Positions 22,441-35,952 of a stretch of 64,000 nucleotides of DNA are shown piece by piece. The notes beneath the pieces are model-generated. The model saw nothing but the letters and a program-made list of their open reading frames with translations. It was not told where the DNA came from and searched no databases. The stretch comes from Cervus elaphus (Eukaryota; Chordata; Mammalia; Artiodactyla; Cervidae): NCBI RefSeq assembly GCF_910594005.1, contig NC_057825.1:48577037-48641036 (forward strand). The letters run 5' to 3'. A program made the position numbers and the translations under genes. Position 1 is the first letter of the stretch, and the number at the start of each line of letters is the position of its first letter.

Positions 22441-24838
22441 TCCCAGTATCTTCTTCTATTTTGACTTAGTATATGATTTTGTTTTTGCTAGGACTTTCCT
22501 TCCCTCCAGTGGAAATGTCCTGGCTTCCTTCCACCTACTGTATGCATTATGATACTATAAACAGCTTAAACAATACAGAGATTATTGATTCATTAAAGTA
22601 TTCTGGAGATAGACTGTTTCAAGTTTCACCTTCAGAGGCACACAGTTGTCAGGAATCTAGGTAGAGGTCTCCATGATGACCTTGGCCTTTCCCTCAAAAT
22701 AACCACAGCAGCCCAGAGGTTGTCTGACAATTTCTAATGCAGTAAAGAAAGAGCAGGAGGAACAAAAAGGCTCCTTTCTTATACATTTTTTCTTACTGTG
22801 GAGGAACATTTTTCTCACAAGCCCTTAGTCAATACAATGTTGTATCTTACTGGCCAATGTTAGGTTGCAGTTCTATACCATTGAAAAAAGTTATTAAAAT
22901 TGCCTTAATTTACTTTGACCCTCATGATTCATCTCCTGGGACTGGGCATACCTTCTTCAAAGCCAAACTGAAATTTATAAGCAGAGCTTCAAATGAATAT
23001 CTGTTATCAATCAACATTTTCTACTGTACCTACAGCCATGTTTATCTTGAGATACTGATCACAGAGGCTATTTTGCTAAATTAATAATCTTTATTACTGA
23101 CAAGTTTGTGTCTTGATTCACATATTAAGTTTTCTCCCCTTAGTAAACTGTCATGAAGCTTTTATCTGGAAGTCTAAAACAAAGTTAGGGAACATCCATC
23201 TTTCCTTCCCCTATATCTATTCTGTCCCATTGAGCCCTCTAAAATGTGTGTCTTTCAGGCTGTCCAGAGCTTGACTTCTTCTGACACAGTTAATAAAAAT
23301 AGCCCTTTCCCTTAATATTTGTAATCTCTTATTTTCTCTCTCTAGAAACTAGTCCCACTCAATTTAAGGGGAATATAAAATCCTCCAATTTCTTTCTGAG
23401 CCCCCAATGCACAAAATTTGTATCAGAAACTTTGTATGATATCCAATGCTTGAGTTCCCTAAAGTGTCTTCTTGTCCCTCCTCCTACTGGGTTGTTGAGA
23501 ATTCAAAGGTGCCTTGACTGAGACAGGACACAGACTTCTTTCATGCTGACTTAGTTTAAGTTATCTGCGTATAAGGTACTGACATGTATTGCAATTCACT
23601 CAAACCAAAGGGATTATTTTAGGAAGGACAAAGATTTATCTTAGTACACCCAAGATTAGGACATATACCACCTCATGAAGTACTAGGAATAGGAAGAACA
23701 CATTCAGACTGTGAGGGTACACTTTTCTTCCTTTTCTCTTTATTTCACTGGATTTTATTCATATTTTTTCAGCCCATCAATTTCCTTGCCTTTAGGGTAC
23801 AGGAAGAGTGATCCAACATAGTTAACTAACTAGAGTTCTACTATACTTTTTACTTCATGGACTCAAAAGATTGAATATATTCTTAGTAAGCAAATTCATT
23901 TTCAGGAGAATATCTGATTAGTATTCTATTATGCATCAAAGCTTGTTCTGCTTGCCACATAATAGGTCAATTAACCAAAAGACAAAGTGTTGAGCCCAGG
24001 AATATGACTCTATTTGGAAAGCTGGCTGACCAAGAAGATGGCAGACTAATGTCTCAAAATAACAATCTTATCTGTGTCTTAATGTCAGGTGCTTTTGTAG
24101 ACTGGAGAAGGGCAAGAGTTGAAAAAGTAAAGAAAATTATCTTGCAAATATCTCCTGGGATGGTCAACCTCGAAGAGAGAGTGTGCTAATATTTTCAGGC
24201 AGAGGGACAGGGTTACCTGAGGCAGAACATTATGTATGATTATAATAGCAAAAGCAATGAAAAACAAAGGTTAAAGTCAAAGAAACAAATCCAACATGGA
24301 GTCAAAATTGGCTATTTCCTGCAACACTCACATCCAATTAACTGGGGCAAAGAATTTAAGTCCTTTGGGATCATTGTAGGAGCTGCATTCACCTCTTAAA
24401 TAGGAACTGTGGATAAGACTTAGTTCTTAGAGAATGGGGCCAAGAAGTCACCCCAAAAGAAGTTACTGCAGCAAATGGACTGTTTCAGCCTTTGGTTCTG
24501 AGCTTGGGTTGTTTCCTAATCTAAATTCCCTTGGATATTTCCTCAGGTACCAAATTTGCTTCTGAACTGAGACTATCCTATACTTATCCAGGAGTTATCC
24601 TGCTAGCTCTTGTGTTCACTGTTCTCATGGTATTTGTCTAATCCTCATCTGCTTCAAGAAATATGTATTTAACCTATTGTAATTTGAATTTCTGCCAGTC
24701 ACTGGGAATGAATGAACTGGTTCAAACCTCATCTCCAGTAGGATCAGCATATCCCAATAGGATCCTCAGCTTCTGTTGGTGTCTCTGTCCTTGACTTTAC
24801 ATAGATTTCAGTAGATTATCTGAATGAATATGATAGCA
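22441..24838. other. No gene seen (2.4 kb)
   Basis: Mostly AT-rich, unassigned. 23995-24480 has a look of an old LTR-like repeat but I cannot name it. ORFs are short and unrecognised. Confidence 0.45.
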
Positions 24839-25051
24839 ATTTGTTGCTGTTTAGTCACTCAGTCATGTCCGACTCTGCAACCCCTTGGACTGCAGTTCAC
24901 CAAGCTACTACGTCCATGGGATTTCCATGGCAATAAACCTTTAGTACGTTGTCATTTCCTTCTCCAGAGGATTTTCCTGACCCAGAGATCAAACATGCAA
25001 CTCCAGCATTGGCAGGCAGATTGTTTAACATTGAGTCACCAGGGAAACCCA
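24839..25051 (-). mobile_element. Bov-tA SINE, diverged
   Basis: Reverse-complement Bov-tA ending GAGTCACCAGGGAAACCC. Confidence 0.88.
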
Positions 25052-25204
25052 TGATAGTAGTAATAAATACAAATAGTAAAGAGTAAATACAAATAATAGT
25101 TGGAAAAAAATCAAGGGAACTTAGGGACCCTATTTGTCAATATCACTGAATGTAACTTGTGTTTGAATTTTTATTTTTAACAGATTTTCTCTATTTTATT
25201 GTTA

Positions 25205-26265
25205 TGTTGTTGTTGTTCAGTAGCTAAGACATGTCCAATTCTACATAACTCCATGGACTGCAGCTTTCCAGACTTCCTTGTCCTTCACTATCTCCCAGAG
25301 GTTACTCAAACTCATATCCATTGAGTCAGTGACACTATCCAATCATCTTACCCTGTGTCACCCCCTTCCCCTCCTGCCCTCAATCTTACCCAACCCCAGG
25401 GTCTTTTCCAATGGGTCAGCTCTTTGCATCAGGTGGCCAAAGTATTGGAGCTTCAACTTCAACATTAGTTCTTCCAATGGATATTCAAGGTTAATTCCCT
25501 TTGACTGACAGATATGATCTCCTTACAGTCCAAGGGACTCTCAAGAAGTGGATTTTATTATTATTATTATTTCTTTGCCTTTTCTATGATTCAGTGGATG
25601 TTGGCAATTTGATCTCTGGCTCCTCTGCCTACTCTAAACCCCACTTGTACATCTGGAAGCTCTTAGTTCCTGTCCTATTGCAGCCCAGCCCAGCTTGAAG
25701 GATTTGACCATTACCTTACTAACATGTAAAATAAGAATAATTGTGGAGTAGTTTGAACACTCTTCGGCACTGTTCTTCTTTGGGATTGGAATGAAAACTG
25801 ACCTTTTCCAGTTCTGTGGCCACTGCTGAGTTTTCCAAATTTGCCAACGTATTGAAGGTGGCACTTTAACAGCATCACGTTTTAGTATTTTAAATAGCTC
25901 AGCTGGAATTCCATCACCTCCAATAGCTTTGTTTGTAATAATGCTTCCTAAGACCCACTTGACTTCATACTCCAGGATGTCTGGTTCTAGGTGAGTGACC
26001 ACATCATCATGGTTACCTGGGTCATTAAGACCTTTTTTGTATAGGTGAATTCTTGCTATTTCTTTTTAATCTCTTTTGCTTCCATTAGATCTTTACCATT
26101 TCTGTCCTTTATTGTGCCCATTCTTGCATGAAATGTTGTTTTGATATCTCCAATTTTCTTGAAGAGGTCTCTAGTCTTCCCCTTTCTATTGTTTTCCTCT
26201 ATTTCTTTGCATTGTTCACTCACAAAGGCTTTCTTATCTCTCTTTGCTATTCTCTACTTCATAAT
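25205..26265 (-). mobile_element. BovB LINE, 3' end plus RT segment with internal deletion
   Basis: 25205-25548 is the 3' UTR and RT C-terminus. After a short TTATTATTATT stretch, 25575-26265 is the RT N-terminal and linker region. The RT middle, including YADD, is missing. Same strand and order suggest one element with a deletion. Confidence 0.82.
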
Positions 26266-27295
26266 TTCTACTTTATATTGTCTTTATTAACTAATTGAGT
26301 AATTTGTTCAATTACTATATTTACACGTCTAGATTTTAATCATTTACAATTTAATTCCTAATAGTAAGAGAGGAATTATTCCTCTTATAGTAGCCAAGGC
26401 TCAGTCTTAAGTTTTATTTACCAAAAGATAAAGTATCTAACCTGTACTTTTTATTCTTATTACCTTCCAAGTCCAATAATAGTAATATTTGCAGCTCAGC
26501 CTTAGTCAGCACTGCCAGAATAATATAAGAAGTAAATGATCCCTTTGCAGGAATTCAGTATCTTTCTTCCAAGAATGTCAAAATGTGAAAAGTTCCAGGA
26601 AGATGACTTAGAAGAACCCAGGTCAAAACTATCTTTGAAGCATATGGAAGATTTTATGGAAGATTTAAAACTAAAGGACATGCTTTAGGATATATTAGTC
26701 AAATATTAGGATGCTAGGTTGGTTCTTTCATCTTATCCTAAACCTGTCAGTATAAAATATACAGATAACATGTACTTTGTGAAACAAGGCAAACGGAGCA
26801 AAACCTCAAAGCCCCTGAGGCAATGAGGAAAGTTATTAGTGTATTGGGAAGCTGATACTATAGCTGTTTGAATTTTATTAGTCATATTCTCATAATGAAC
26901 AGTAACTCTTAATGGTATCTACCTTATGGCCTACACAGTTATTGGGGGCAATAAAGTTTTTATCAGGAAACTGCATCAACTTTATTTGGTTTCAGAGTCT
27001 CACATTTGAAACAGTTCCCTCTTACATATCATGTTTGTTCTTGTAATATATCCACTGAGTAGTTTATAAAAGTTATCAGCTGTTATTTATTTTTCTTTTA
27101 GGATTAACTGGTCATAATACAAGTATAATTCTTCATTTGAGAAATAATTAAGATTATGTTTCCAACAGATTACCATCAATTATATTTAGTTTGTTGGTGG
27201 TAGTTCTGCAGCTATGAACTGCATTTCCAGTGGTAATATTTCCTTTGGTGAAAAAAAAAAAAAGAAATATATCCTTAATCATATTGCATTTGTTC
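26266..27295. other. No gene seen
   Basis: AT-rich, unassigned. Confidence 0.55.
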
Positions 27296-27751
27296 CTTTT
27301 TATTAAAGTATAATTGATTTAAAACATTAGGTTCAGTTGTGTATTATGATTCAATATGTTATACATTATACTCCATCTAAATTTATTATAAAATATTGAC
27401 TATTTTCACTGTGCTATACAATACATTCTTGAATCTTATTTATTTTATGAATGCTAGGTTTCTACCTCTTAATCTCATACCTCTATCTTGTCCCTCCCCT
27501 CTTCTCTCTGCTCATAGAAAACCACTAGATTTTCTTTAAATCTGTAAATCTATTTCTGCTTTGTTGTATTCATTAATGTTTCATTTTTTAGAGTCAACAT
27601 GTAAGTGACAACATACAGCATTTTTCTTTCTCTGTCTGATATATTTCACTCTGTATAACACATAATACTCTCCAAGTCTATCCAAGCTGCTGCAAATAAC
27701 AAAATTTCTTTCCTATTATATGACTAATTTTCTATTAAATTCATGTGTATG

Positions 27752-27786
<35 letters not shown>

Positions 27787-27892
27787 TATATATATATAAA
27801 CATATATAGATAGAATAGCATTGACATATATATGTCAATACATACAGTGACCTATATATGTATATATATGTATACATATATGTGTGTGTATA

Positions 27893-27937
<45 letters not shown>

Positions 27938-28254
27938 TGCTTAAGTTACATATATATCTTGGCTATTGTAAATAATGTTGCATTGAGAATTATGATACGT
28001 GTATCTTTTTGAATTTATGACTTTTAATTTCTATGAATATATAACTAGGAGTGCAATTGCTAGATCACATAGCACTATATTTTTAGTTTTTTGAGAAAAA
28101 TCCATACTGTTTTCCATAGTGGCTGCACCAGTTTACATTGGTACTCACAGTTTACTAGGGTTCCCTTTTCTCTATGGTCTTGCCAACATTAAATATTCGT
28201 GAATTTTTGATAGTATACATTCTGACAGATTGATACCTCATTGTTCTCATCATA
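27296..28254 (-). mobile_element. Old L1 3' end with TA microsatellites
   Basis: Reverse complement of an older L1 3' UTR (TTTTTATTAAAGTATAATTGATTT onward) running into ORF2-end sequence. (TA)n arrays sit inside it. Confidence 0.7.
27755..27940. repeat. (TA)n microsatellite cluster
   Basis: Alternating TA at about 27757-27798 and 27894-27935 with ATATATG-type variants between. Confidence 0.9.
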
Positions 28255-28911
28255 GTTTTTTTTTTTTAATTGCTTTAAGTGTATTGGTTTCTGTCTTACA
28301 ACAATGTGAATTAGTCATCATTATATAGATATATATCCCCTCCTACGGAGTTTCCCTCCACCCTCCTATTCCACTAATTTACATCATCACAGAGTGATAG
28401 GCAGGGCTCCCTATGTTATGTAGCAGCTTCCCACTAGTTATTTATTTTACACATTGTAATATATATATGTCAATGCTATTCTCTCAGTTCATCCCATCAT
28501 CTCTTTTTCCCACTGTGTCCACAAGTTCATCTTTATATCTGCATCTTCATTTCTTCCCTATGAATACGTCCATCAGTACTATTTTTCTAAATGACACCTA
28601 TATACATTAATATATGACATTTGCTTTTCTCTGACTTACTTCCCTCTGTATAAGAGTCTCTAGGCTCATCCACCTCACTACAACTGACTCAAAATTGTTC
28701 CTTTTTATGGATGAGTAATATTCATTGTATATGTGTACTATAACTTCTTTATCTATTCATCTGTAAATGAATATCTAGGTTGCTTCCATGTTCTGGCTAT
28801 TGTAAATAATGCTCCAATGAACATTTCTTTAATAATGAGTGATACTGAGCATATTTTCATGTGTTTATTAGCCACCTGTAGATATTCTTTGGAGAAATGT
28901 CTATTCAACAC
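28255..28911 (-). mobile_element. L1 3' end, younger copy
   Basis: Reverse complement of L1 3' UTR and ORF2 end starting at a T-run, matching 53060-54020 of the full-length copy with an internal deletion near 28815. Confidence 0.8.
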
Positions 28912-30154
28912 GGTTTTGGAAGTTCTAGCCACAGCAATCAGAGGAGGAGAAAAAGAAATAAAAGGAATCCACAATGGAAAAGAAGTAAAACTCTCACTGT
29001 TTGTAGATGACATGATCCTCTACACAGAAAACACTAAAGAAACAACCAGAAAATTACTAGAGCTAATCAATGAACATAGTGAAGTTGCAGGATATAAAAG
29101 TAATACACAGAAATCTCTTGCATTCCTATACACTAACAACAAAAAATCAGAAAGAGAATTTAAGGAAACAATCACATTTACCATTGTAACAAAAAGAATA
29201 AAATACTTAGGAATAAATTTACCTAAAGAAACAAAAGACTTTTATATACAAAACTATAAAAAAATGATGAAAGAAATAAAAAATGACCCAAATAGATAGA
29301 GAAATATACCATGTGCTTGGATTGGAAGACTCAATGTAGTGAAAATGAGTATACTATCCAAAGCAATCTACAAATTCAACCCAATTCCTATCAAACTACC
29401 AATGATACTTTTCACAGAACTAGAACTAGAAATAATTTCACAGTCTGTGTGGAAACACAAAAGACCTCAAATAGCCAAAATAATCTTGAGAAAGAAAAAT
29501 GGAACTGCAGGAATCAACCTTCCTGACTTCAGATTGTACTACACAGTTATGGTCATCAAGACAGTATGGTTCTGGCACAAAGACAGAAGTATAGATCAAT
29601 GGAACAAAATAGAAAGCCCAGAGATAAATCCATGCACCTATGGACATCTTAGCTTTGACAAAGGAAGCAAAAATATACAATGGAGAAAAGACAGTCTCTT
29701 CAAAAAGTGGTGCTGGAAAAACTGGTCAAATATGTGTAAAAGAATGAAACTAGAATATTCTCTAATACCATACGAAACAATAAACTCAAAACAAATTAAA
29801 GACCTAAATGTAAGATCAGAAACTATACAGCATAAGCAGAACACTCTCCAACATAAATCACAGCAAGATCCTCTATGACCCACTTCCCAGAGTAATAGAA
29901 CTAAAAACAAAAATAAACAAATGGGATTTAATTAAATTTAAAAGCTTTTACACAACAAAGGAAACTATAAGCAACTTGAAAAGACAGTCCTCAGAATGGG
30001 AAAAAATGATAACAAATAAAACAACTGACAAAGAATTAATCTAAATATACAAACAACACATGCAGCTCAATACCAGGAAGATGAACAATTCAATCAAAAA
30101 ATGGACAAGAGACCTAAACAGATATTTATCCAAAGAAGACATACAAACACCATG
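28912..30154 (+). pseudogene. L1 ORF2 fragment (RT to C-terminal region)
   Basis: Plus-strand ORF2 sequence from just upstream of the catalytic motif (LSLFVDDMILY, i.e. F-V-D-D in place of F-A-D-D) through the thumb region, in two main frames (to 29299 and from 29339) with a stop at 29297. It corresponds to about 55230 down to 53990 of the full-length L1. It lies between minus-strand L1 pieces. Confidence 0.85.
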
Positions 30155-31055
30155 TGTCTTTTTGAATTATGGTGTTGTTAGGGTATATGCCCAATAGTGG
30201 GATTGCTGGGTCATGCAATAATTTTATTCCTACTTTGTTAAGGAATCTCCATAGTATTCTCCATAGGGGCTATATCAATTTACATTCCCTTCCAGTGCAG
30301 GAGAGTTCTGCTTTTTCCACGTCCACTCCAGCACTTATTGTTTATAGTTTTTTCATGATGTCCTTTCAGATTGGTGTGTGGTTTTGATTGCATTACTCTA
30401 ATAGTAACTGATATTGAGCATCTTTTCATGTTTATTTGCCTTCTGCATGTCTTATTTGGAGAAATTATTGCTTAGGTCTTCTGTCGATTTTTAATTGGAC
30501 TGTTTGTTTTTCTGATACTGAGCTATATGAGCTGCTTATATAGTTTCAAGATTAATCCTTTATCAGTTGCTTAGTTTGCAAATATTTTCTTCCATTCTGA
30601 GTGTTGTCTGTTGTCTTTTCATCTTGTTTATTATTTGCTTTGCTGTGCAAAGGAGTTTAAATTTAATTAGGTCCCAGTTATTTATTTTTGGTTTCATTTC
30701 CATTACTCTAGGAAGTGGGGCAGAGAGGATCTTGCTGTGATTTTTGTCAGAGTATACTTCACATGTTTTCCTTTAAGAGTTTTATAGTGTTTGGACTTAA
30801 TTTATTTTGAATTTATTTTTGTGTACGGTGTTAGGAAGTGTTCTAATTTTGTTCTTTCACATATAGCTGTCCAATTTTCCCAGCATCACTTATTGAAGAG
30901 ATTATCTTCTCTCCATTGTATAGTCTTGCCTTTGTTGTTCAAGATAAAGTGCCCATAGGTGTGTAGGTTTCTCTCTGAGATTTCTATCTTGTTCCATTGG
31001 TCCATATTTGTTTTTTTGTGCCAACTTCATACTGTCTTGATGACTGTAGCTGCGT
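30155..31055 (-). mobile_element. L1 ORF2 fragment
   Basis: Reverse complement of L1 ORF2 matching about 53680-54600 of the full-length copy; diverged. Confidence 0.8.
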
Positions 31056-32134
31056 GTGTATACACAGCATTCAGCAATGCTGTCCCTCTTCTGAGGCAAT
31101 TGCTAACTTCCCTGAGGAGTGTTCTTGTCCTTTCTCCATGATTAAGGTGACTAGAGACATTGCACTGTTTCATAATAAACACAAACCAGAGAAACAAAAC
31201 ACTTTTTAAAACCATAATTATATTTAAAACTAAAATGCTCTAATCTTTTTTAATACTCTAAAGGGGAACATCCTGCATCTAGTTTTCCCTATTTTAAAAC
31301 CATGGAGCATGTTTCCCTGGTAAAATTTTATCAGAGAAGTTAGCATGCATTCCTTCCATCCTAAAGAAGACTTGTGGTGTACTATCCAAATAGGAAGCAA
31401 TATAAATCTGAGAAATCAAGAAGTGTTCTTTACACTGGCCAAAACAATGGCCATCTCTGTTTCTTCCATTTACAATATATATTCCCATGGAAGTCTAGTG
31501 TTCTAAAAGTAGCAGCCTCATGGTCAGGCTTGGCGGGATGGGCTTTCCAGGTCTCGGTACCTTTCCACCTCCTTTGGCCTGTCCAGCAGGTAAGCACAGG
31601 GAGGCACAGAACCACTTACTCTGTCCAAACAGAAAGCCAAAAGACGTTATGAGTGTGAAAGTAACACCGATTTCTGACCCGAAGCCAATGCTCGGTAAAG
31701 GCTTATATCAACTCCTCCAATCACAGTCATAAATCTGACTTCTTCTGCCTAAGAAGTCATCTTAATTGATGAAATGGCAACATTTCAAAGACAGAATAGT
31801 CAATATGCTGGGCAAAGCTCCCCATCCATTTCTCGTAAGCCATATGCACAATTTATGACCCTTCTAACTGAATATCACTCTAGGAATATATTGATTTTTT
31901 TAAACATATAGTTGACATCTGTGATTGGTGGCTTCAAAGGAAACTGATATTTAAACAGCAAAATCACTTCAGTCTTTGTGTTTGTAAATGATCTGCAATT
32001 CCCATCATTTTACCCCACTTTCTACAAGCTTCTAGCTCTGAGAGAATCTGTGATTTATGGCCTTCACTTGAAGAAACAAATCAGCATTTCTTTATTGAGG
32101 AGCTCTGTTGAACATTGAGGTTGACAAACTCTAA
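31056..32134. other. No gene seen
   Basis: Unassigned; short unrecognised ORFs only. Confidence 0.55.
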
Positions 32135-32800
32135 AGATATTGCCCCAAGATTTTTGCTCCCTGGTTATGCAATCAGACACTAATCTAGGTACTGCTGCTA
32201 AGGCGTTTGTGATTAAGGCTACAATGTTTCTGCTCTTAAATAGGGAAGTGTACTTGGATTATCCAAGTGGACACATCAGAGGAGCCCTTCAGAGAAGAAG
32301 AGGAAGACAGAAAAGTCATTCAGAGGGATGTGGTAGAGGAAGGCAGGAGAGATTAGACAACAGGGAAAGACAGAGATACCTTAGTGTGAAAAGGACTTAA
32401 CCCATCATTATTTGCTTTAAAAATGGAGGAAGGGAAGCATGAGCTAAGGAATGTAGTTATCCTCTGGAAACTGAGAGCAGACACCAGCTGACAGTCAGAA
32501 AGTCAACAGAGACTCCAGTCTTATAAAGCACAAGGAACTGAATAGTACCAACAATCTGAATCAGCTGGGAAGCAAGTTCTTTTCCAGAGCCTCTAGAAAG
32601 GAATGCAGTCTTATTGTTACATTGGTTCATTGAGTCCAGGCCTTTTGAAGCATGGAGTTCAGAAATAGTTGAGGCATGCCATGTCCAGATTTATCAACCA
32701 CAGAACTGTGAGATAACAAAAATGTATTGTTTTTAGTTGTTAAATTTGTGGAGATTTCCTATGGAAGTTATAGAAAATGAATGCAAATATTTATTAATTT
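32135..32800 (+). repeat. Possible old MaLR/MLT-type LTR
   Basis: Ordered words resembling an ancient mammalian LTR: GATTATCCAAGTGG (about 32258), a purine-rich middle, and an end with GAACTGTGAGATAACAAAAATG then TTGTTAAATTTGTGG (32703-32750). Assigned from memory of such consensus patterns. Confidence 0.4.
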
Positions 32801-33694
32801 TTATGTAACAAGTAAAATTTTCCTATAAAATGTAACATGGTGTCAGCTTCACACAAACCTTAGTTTCTACCCCAATAGCATAGTCATTAGCATCCTTACT
32901 TTCATCAGCCTCATTCTATTGTCTTTACTACCGTGTTCTTCTCAAGACAAACTATTGTGACTCTATCATGAATGACTCTATTCATGAATAAATGCATTTC
33001 AGATTTTTTTTTAAAAATGTTATTCACCTTTTAAATTTTTATGGCACCTAGCACAGAGCTTCTCACACTGAAATTCTTCATAACAACTTGTTGGAGTAGG
33101 TGATTTATTTTTTCCCATGAATGTCATCTAAATACTTTAATATTCTGAGCTATTCTCTCCCAACTTTAAACCAATTAATGAAAAAAAATGTCAGAAGTAA
33201 TCATTGAGTTTTAGCTCCCCTGACATGGGACTCAATAACACTAATGCAAACAAATCCTTACTGGACCTCCTATTTCCACTGGTATATATTTAGGAAACAG
33301 GTTATGGTGGCAAGTTTCAGTCTATAACTGTGGATAGAAGTAAGGAGGAACACAAAGTTAGGGATCAATCTGTCATATGTAGGAGTCAGTCTGAAAAGAG
33401 GGATCAAGTATTGGTCTATTGATCTAGAAACATTCTTGAAGATTAACTTGTGGTTAGCACTGATATCATTTCCTGCTTTTGGCTTAGGCAGAGTTGTGAT
33501 CCAACTTCAGAAATTCACCAAAGTCTTCAGATTAATTCTGAGCCTTCTCCAGCATTTATGCTGTGTAAAAACTGACAAAATCCCCTTAATTAATGAGCCA
33601 TGCAACTCCAGGAAAACTGTTTACATGTACTTAACCCTGAGAATAGGGAAAAAGACTTTGTGAGACATAAAGCAGCCCATCATTGATAACAAGG
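32801..33694. other. No gene seen, left flank of the ERV provirus
   Basis: Unassigned AT-rich sequence. Confidence 0.5.
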
Positions 33695-34028
33695 TGTGAA
33701 AAATTAATAAACAGAAACTTCAATTAAATAGAGTTGGGAGATCAGAAGGGAAAGTGCTATGACAATAGCAGAGCCCAACAAGAAGAAGCAAGGTTCTTCT
33801 GTCCTAGCAAAGACTCAGCCAGTGAAAAGTAATGGACTCTCTGTTTACTAAAACCCTCTCAGCTTCTTTTTCCCCTCTATAAAAGTGGTCCCCTTCCCTA
33901 GCCATTAGGACGAATTTGCACATGGCTCACCACAGTTGCAGATTCCAGAAATGCATTCCTCTGCTAATCCCAAATAAACCCATCTTTGTTGAAGAAATAT
34001 CTAGCACTCAATTTGTTTTAGGTTGATA
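33695..34028 (+). repeat. ERV LTR, probable 5' LTR
   Basis: Starts TGTGAAAAATTAAT and aligns over its whole length with 50414-50755. It has TATAAAAG (33878-33885) and AATAAA (33973-33978) about 90 bp later, the U3-R-U5 order expected of an LTR. It is followed by TTTAGGTGACCC where a primer-binding site would lie; the tRNA type cannot be assigned. Confidence 0.75.
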
Positions 34029-34929
34029 TTTAGGTGACCCATACAGGACTGGATAAGATGCCAAAAGACTCCAAGGCTGGTGAGCAAACAGGTGCAGAAT
34101 CCACATTTGAGTCACTTTTTGCTCACAGTTTTTTTTTTTTTTTTGTCATTGACTCTGATATTTAAAGTTATGCCTTTCTCCTGGACTTGAGCTCATGCCT
34201 TTTTTGCATTTGAAGTTCTACAGGTTTTGTTCAGCATCTATTTTAAGATTTCATTTGTTCCATTTGCAATTGCTAATTTGTACTTCAGTCTGATTTTGAG
34301 ATCAGATTGCTTCAATACAACCTGGCTGAAAAAGCCTTCAGCCCATTCCTTCAGGAACAAGGGCTGCTTCACTGAAACTATGCTGGCTTTTCAGCCTTCA
34401 GTCTGTTCCATTGGAAGAAGCTATTCTCTGGAAACTGGATTAAAAAGTCTTTGTCCTGGCACTCTGGATTAAGGTGTTCCCTTAAACTGTCTGGTACTAG
34501 ATTTGATACCAGGAAGCTGAATTGAGCTGTTTGAGAATTGTTCTTTAACTCAGAGTAAAAGGAATTCTGAGAAATGAGATCTCATTATTTAAGTATTTTG
34601 ATGGTGCTCTACTAACAGAGGATCTGGCTGATTTTATGTCTAAAAATCACAGTCCTTGCTCATTTATTTTGAAAGGAAACTAAATGGATCAATCTGATCA
34701 AAGTAAATTAAGACTATCAATGACCATTATGAAATTTTTTAAATCCCCAAAATTAAAATGAAGTGGATTATAATAGTTCAAAAATTTCCAGAAATTTTCT
34801 ATTTCAGTTGATATTTTAAAGCTTCCAAATGCTATCAAGATTCTAAAATTACTCTTCTTAGTAATAAGATTTTAAGATTAACTGAGGCAAAATAAAAAAT
34901 TAAAGAAAGATAAAAATAACCCTTGGGAT
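34029..34929 (+). other. Probable ERV leader between LTR and gag remnant
   Basis: About 900 bp with no convincing ORF and a T-run at 34131-34144. It is placed as leader only because it lies between the LTR and the gag-like segment. Confidence 0.35.
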
Positions 34930-35952
34930 CCACTTTTGTGGATTCTTATCTCAAACTCTGCCTCCTGTGCCATCTTGCTTCTCTTCCTTGGTGCCTCGTT
35001 GCCAAATACCAAATCCAGCACCCCTTTCCTCCTTTCTAGCATACTGTCTACACCTGCTCTATACCCTCAATTTCTTCATATTAATTCTGTAGCCAAATTG
35101 CCCCTTTTCTCTGAAATTCTCTCCACACAATTTATTCTGAACTTGCTGGAACATGTTCCTTTAAAATCAAGCCTTCTGAGGATTTGGAGGCTAAATTCCT
35201 TAATTTCTTATATTCTGTGAACAAAGGTAAACTGTAAGCCATACTCAAATATTTCCCCAAAAAGTAACAGAAGAATCTCACATATTTCCTGAGGGATTTA
35301 ATATAGTCATTCAAACTTATCAACTTGGTTTCTCTGGCTTAACATCAGCTAGTCTGCATGCTTCTTAGGGAAGGCCAAACCTAGCAATTTGATGAAAATT
35401 GCTGATTGAGAAAATCCTGAGAGGTCTCTAGTTACAACCAGGAGACAAGTCCACTACCTTATAAACGTTCAGGCTCAGACAATTGCTAGGGGACTTCATG
35501 TGCAGTTCTTTGGGTTTTCCTAAAAGTCTGTTGATTGGAATAAAATTCAGACATGCACACAAAAATCTTATGAGTTTGTTCATGATCTCAGGTACTACAA
35601 TTGACTGATTAAAGTTGTTTTTAAAGAAAATTTGGGTCTTTCTTTAGATTTTTGTTCCACCCAAGTAGTTTTTAACTCTATGTTTATTAATGGGCTGAAC
35701 CAGGATTTTTCCCCTTCTAGGCAAAAAAGACCAACATGGAATGGGAAAAATGTCTACTCCAGATATAGTTAATCTGGCAAATCAATTCTCTCAAACTCTA
35801 GGTGGTCTCACTTAAAAGGAAGACCATCAAAATCTTAATCTTCAACTTCAGTAAATAAAGCCTCCTAAAGGAAATCAAAACCCATGTAGCTTCCTACTAT
35901 TGCAAAGAGCTAAGATATCAGAAAAAAAGATTACTAAAATTTAAGCACTGTA
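34930..35952 (+). pseudogene. ERV gag remnant
   Basis: Decayed gammaretrovirus-like gag. Frames with many stops and shifts carry capsid-like stretches, then a segment near 35700-35930 resembling the gag C-terminus. That part includes a broken CCHC zinc knuckle around 35886-35940 in which only one cysteine is retained. The segment ends where a BovB copy is inserted at 35953. Identification rests on weak similarity plus position after an LTR. Confidence 0.45.
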
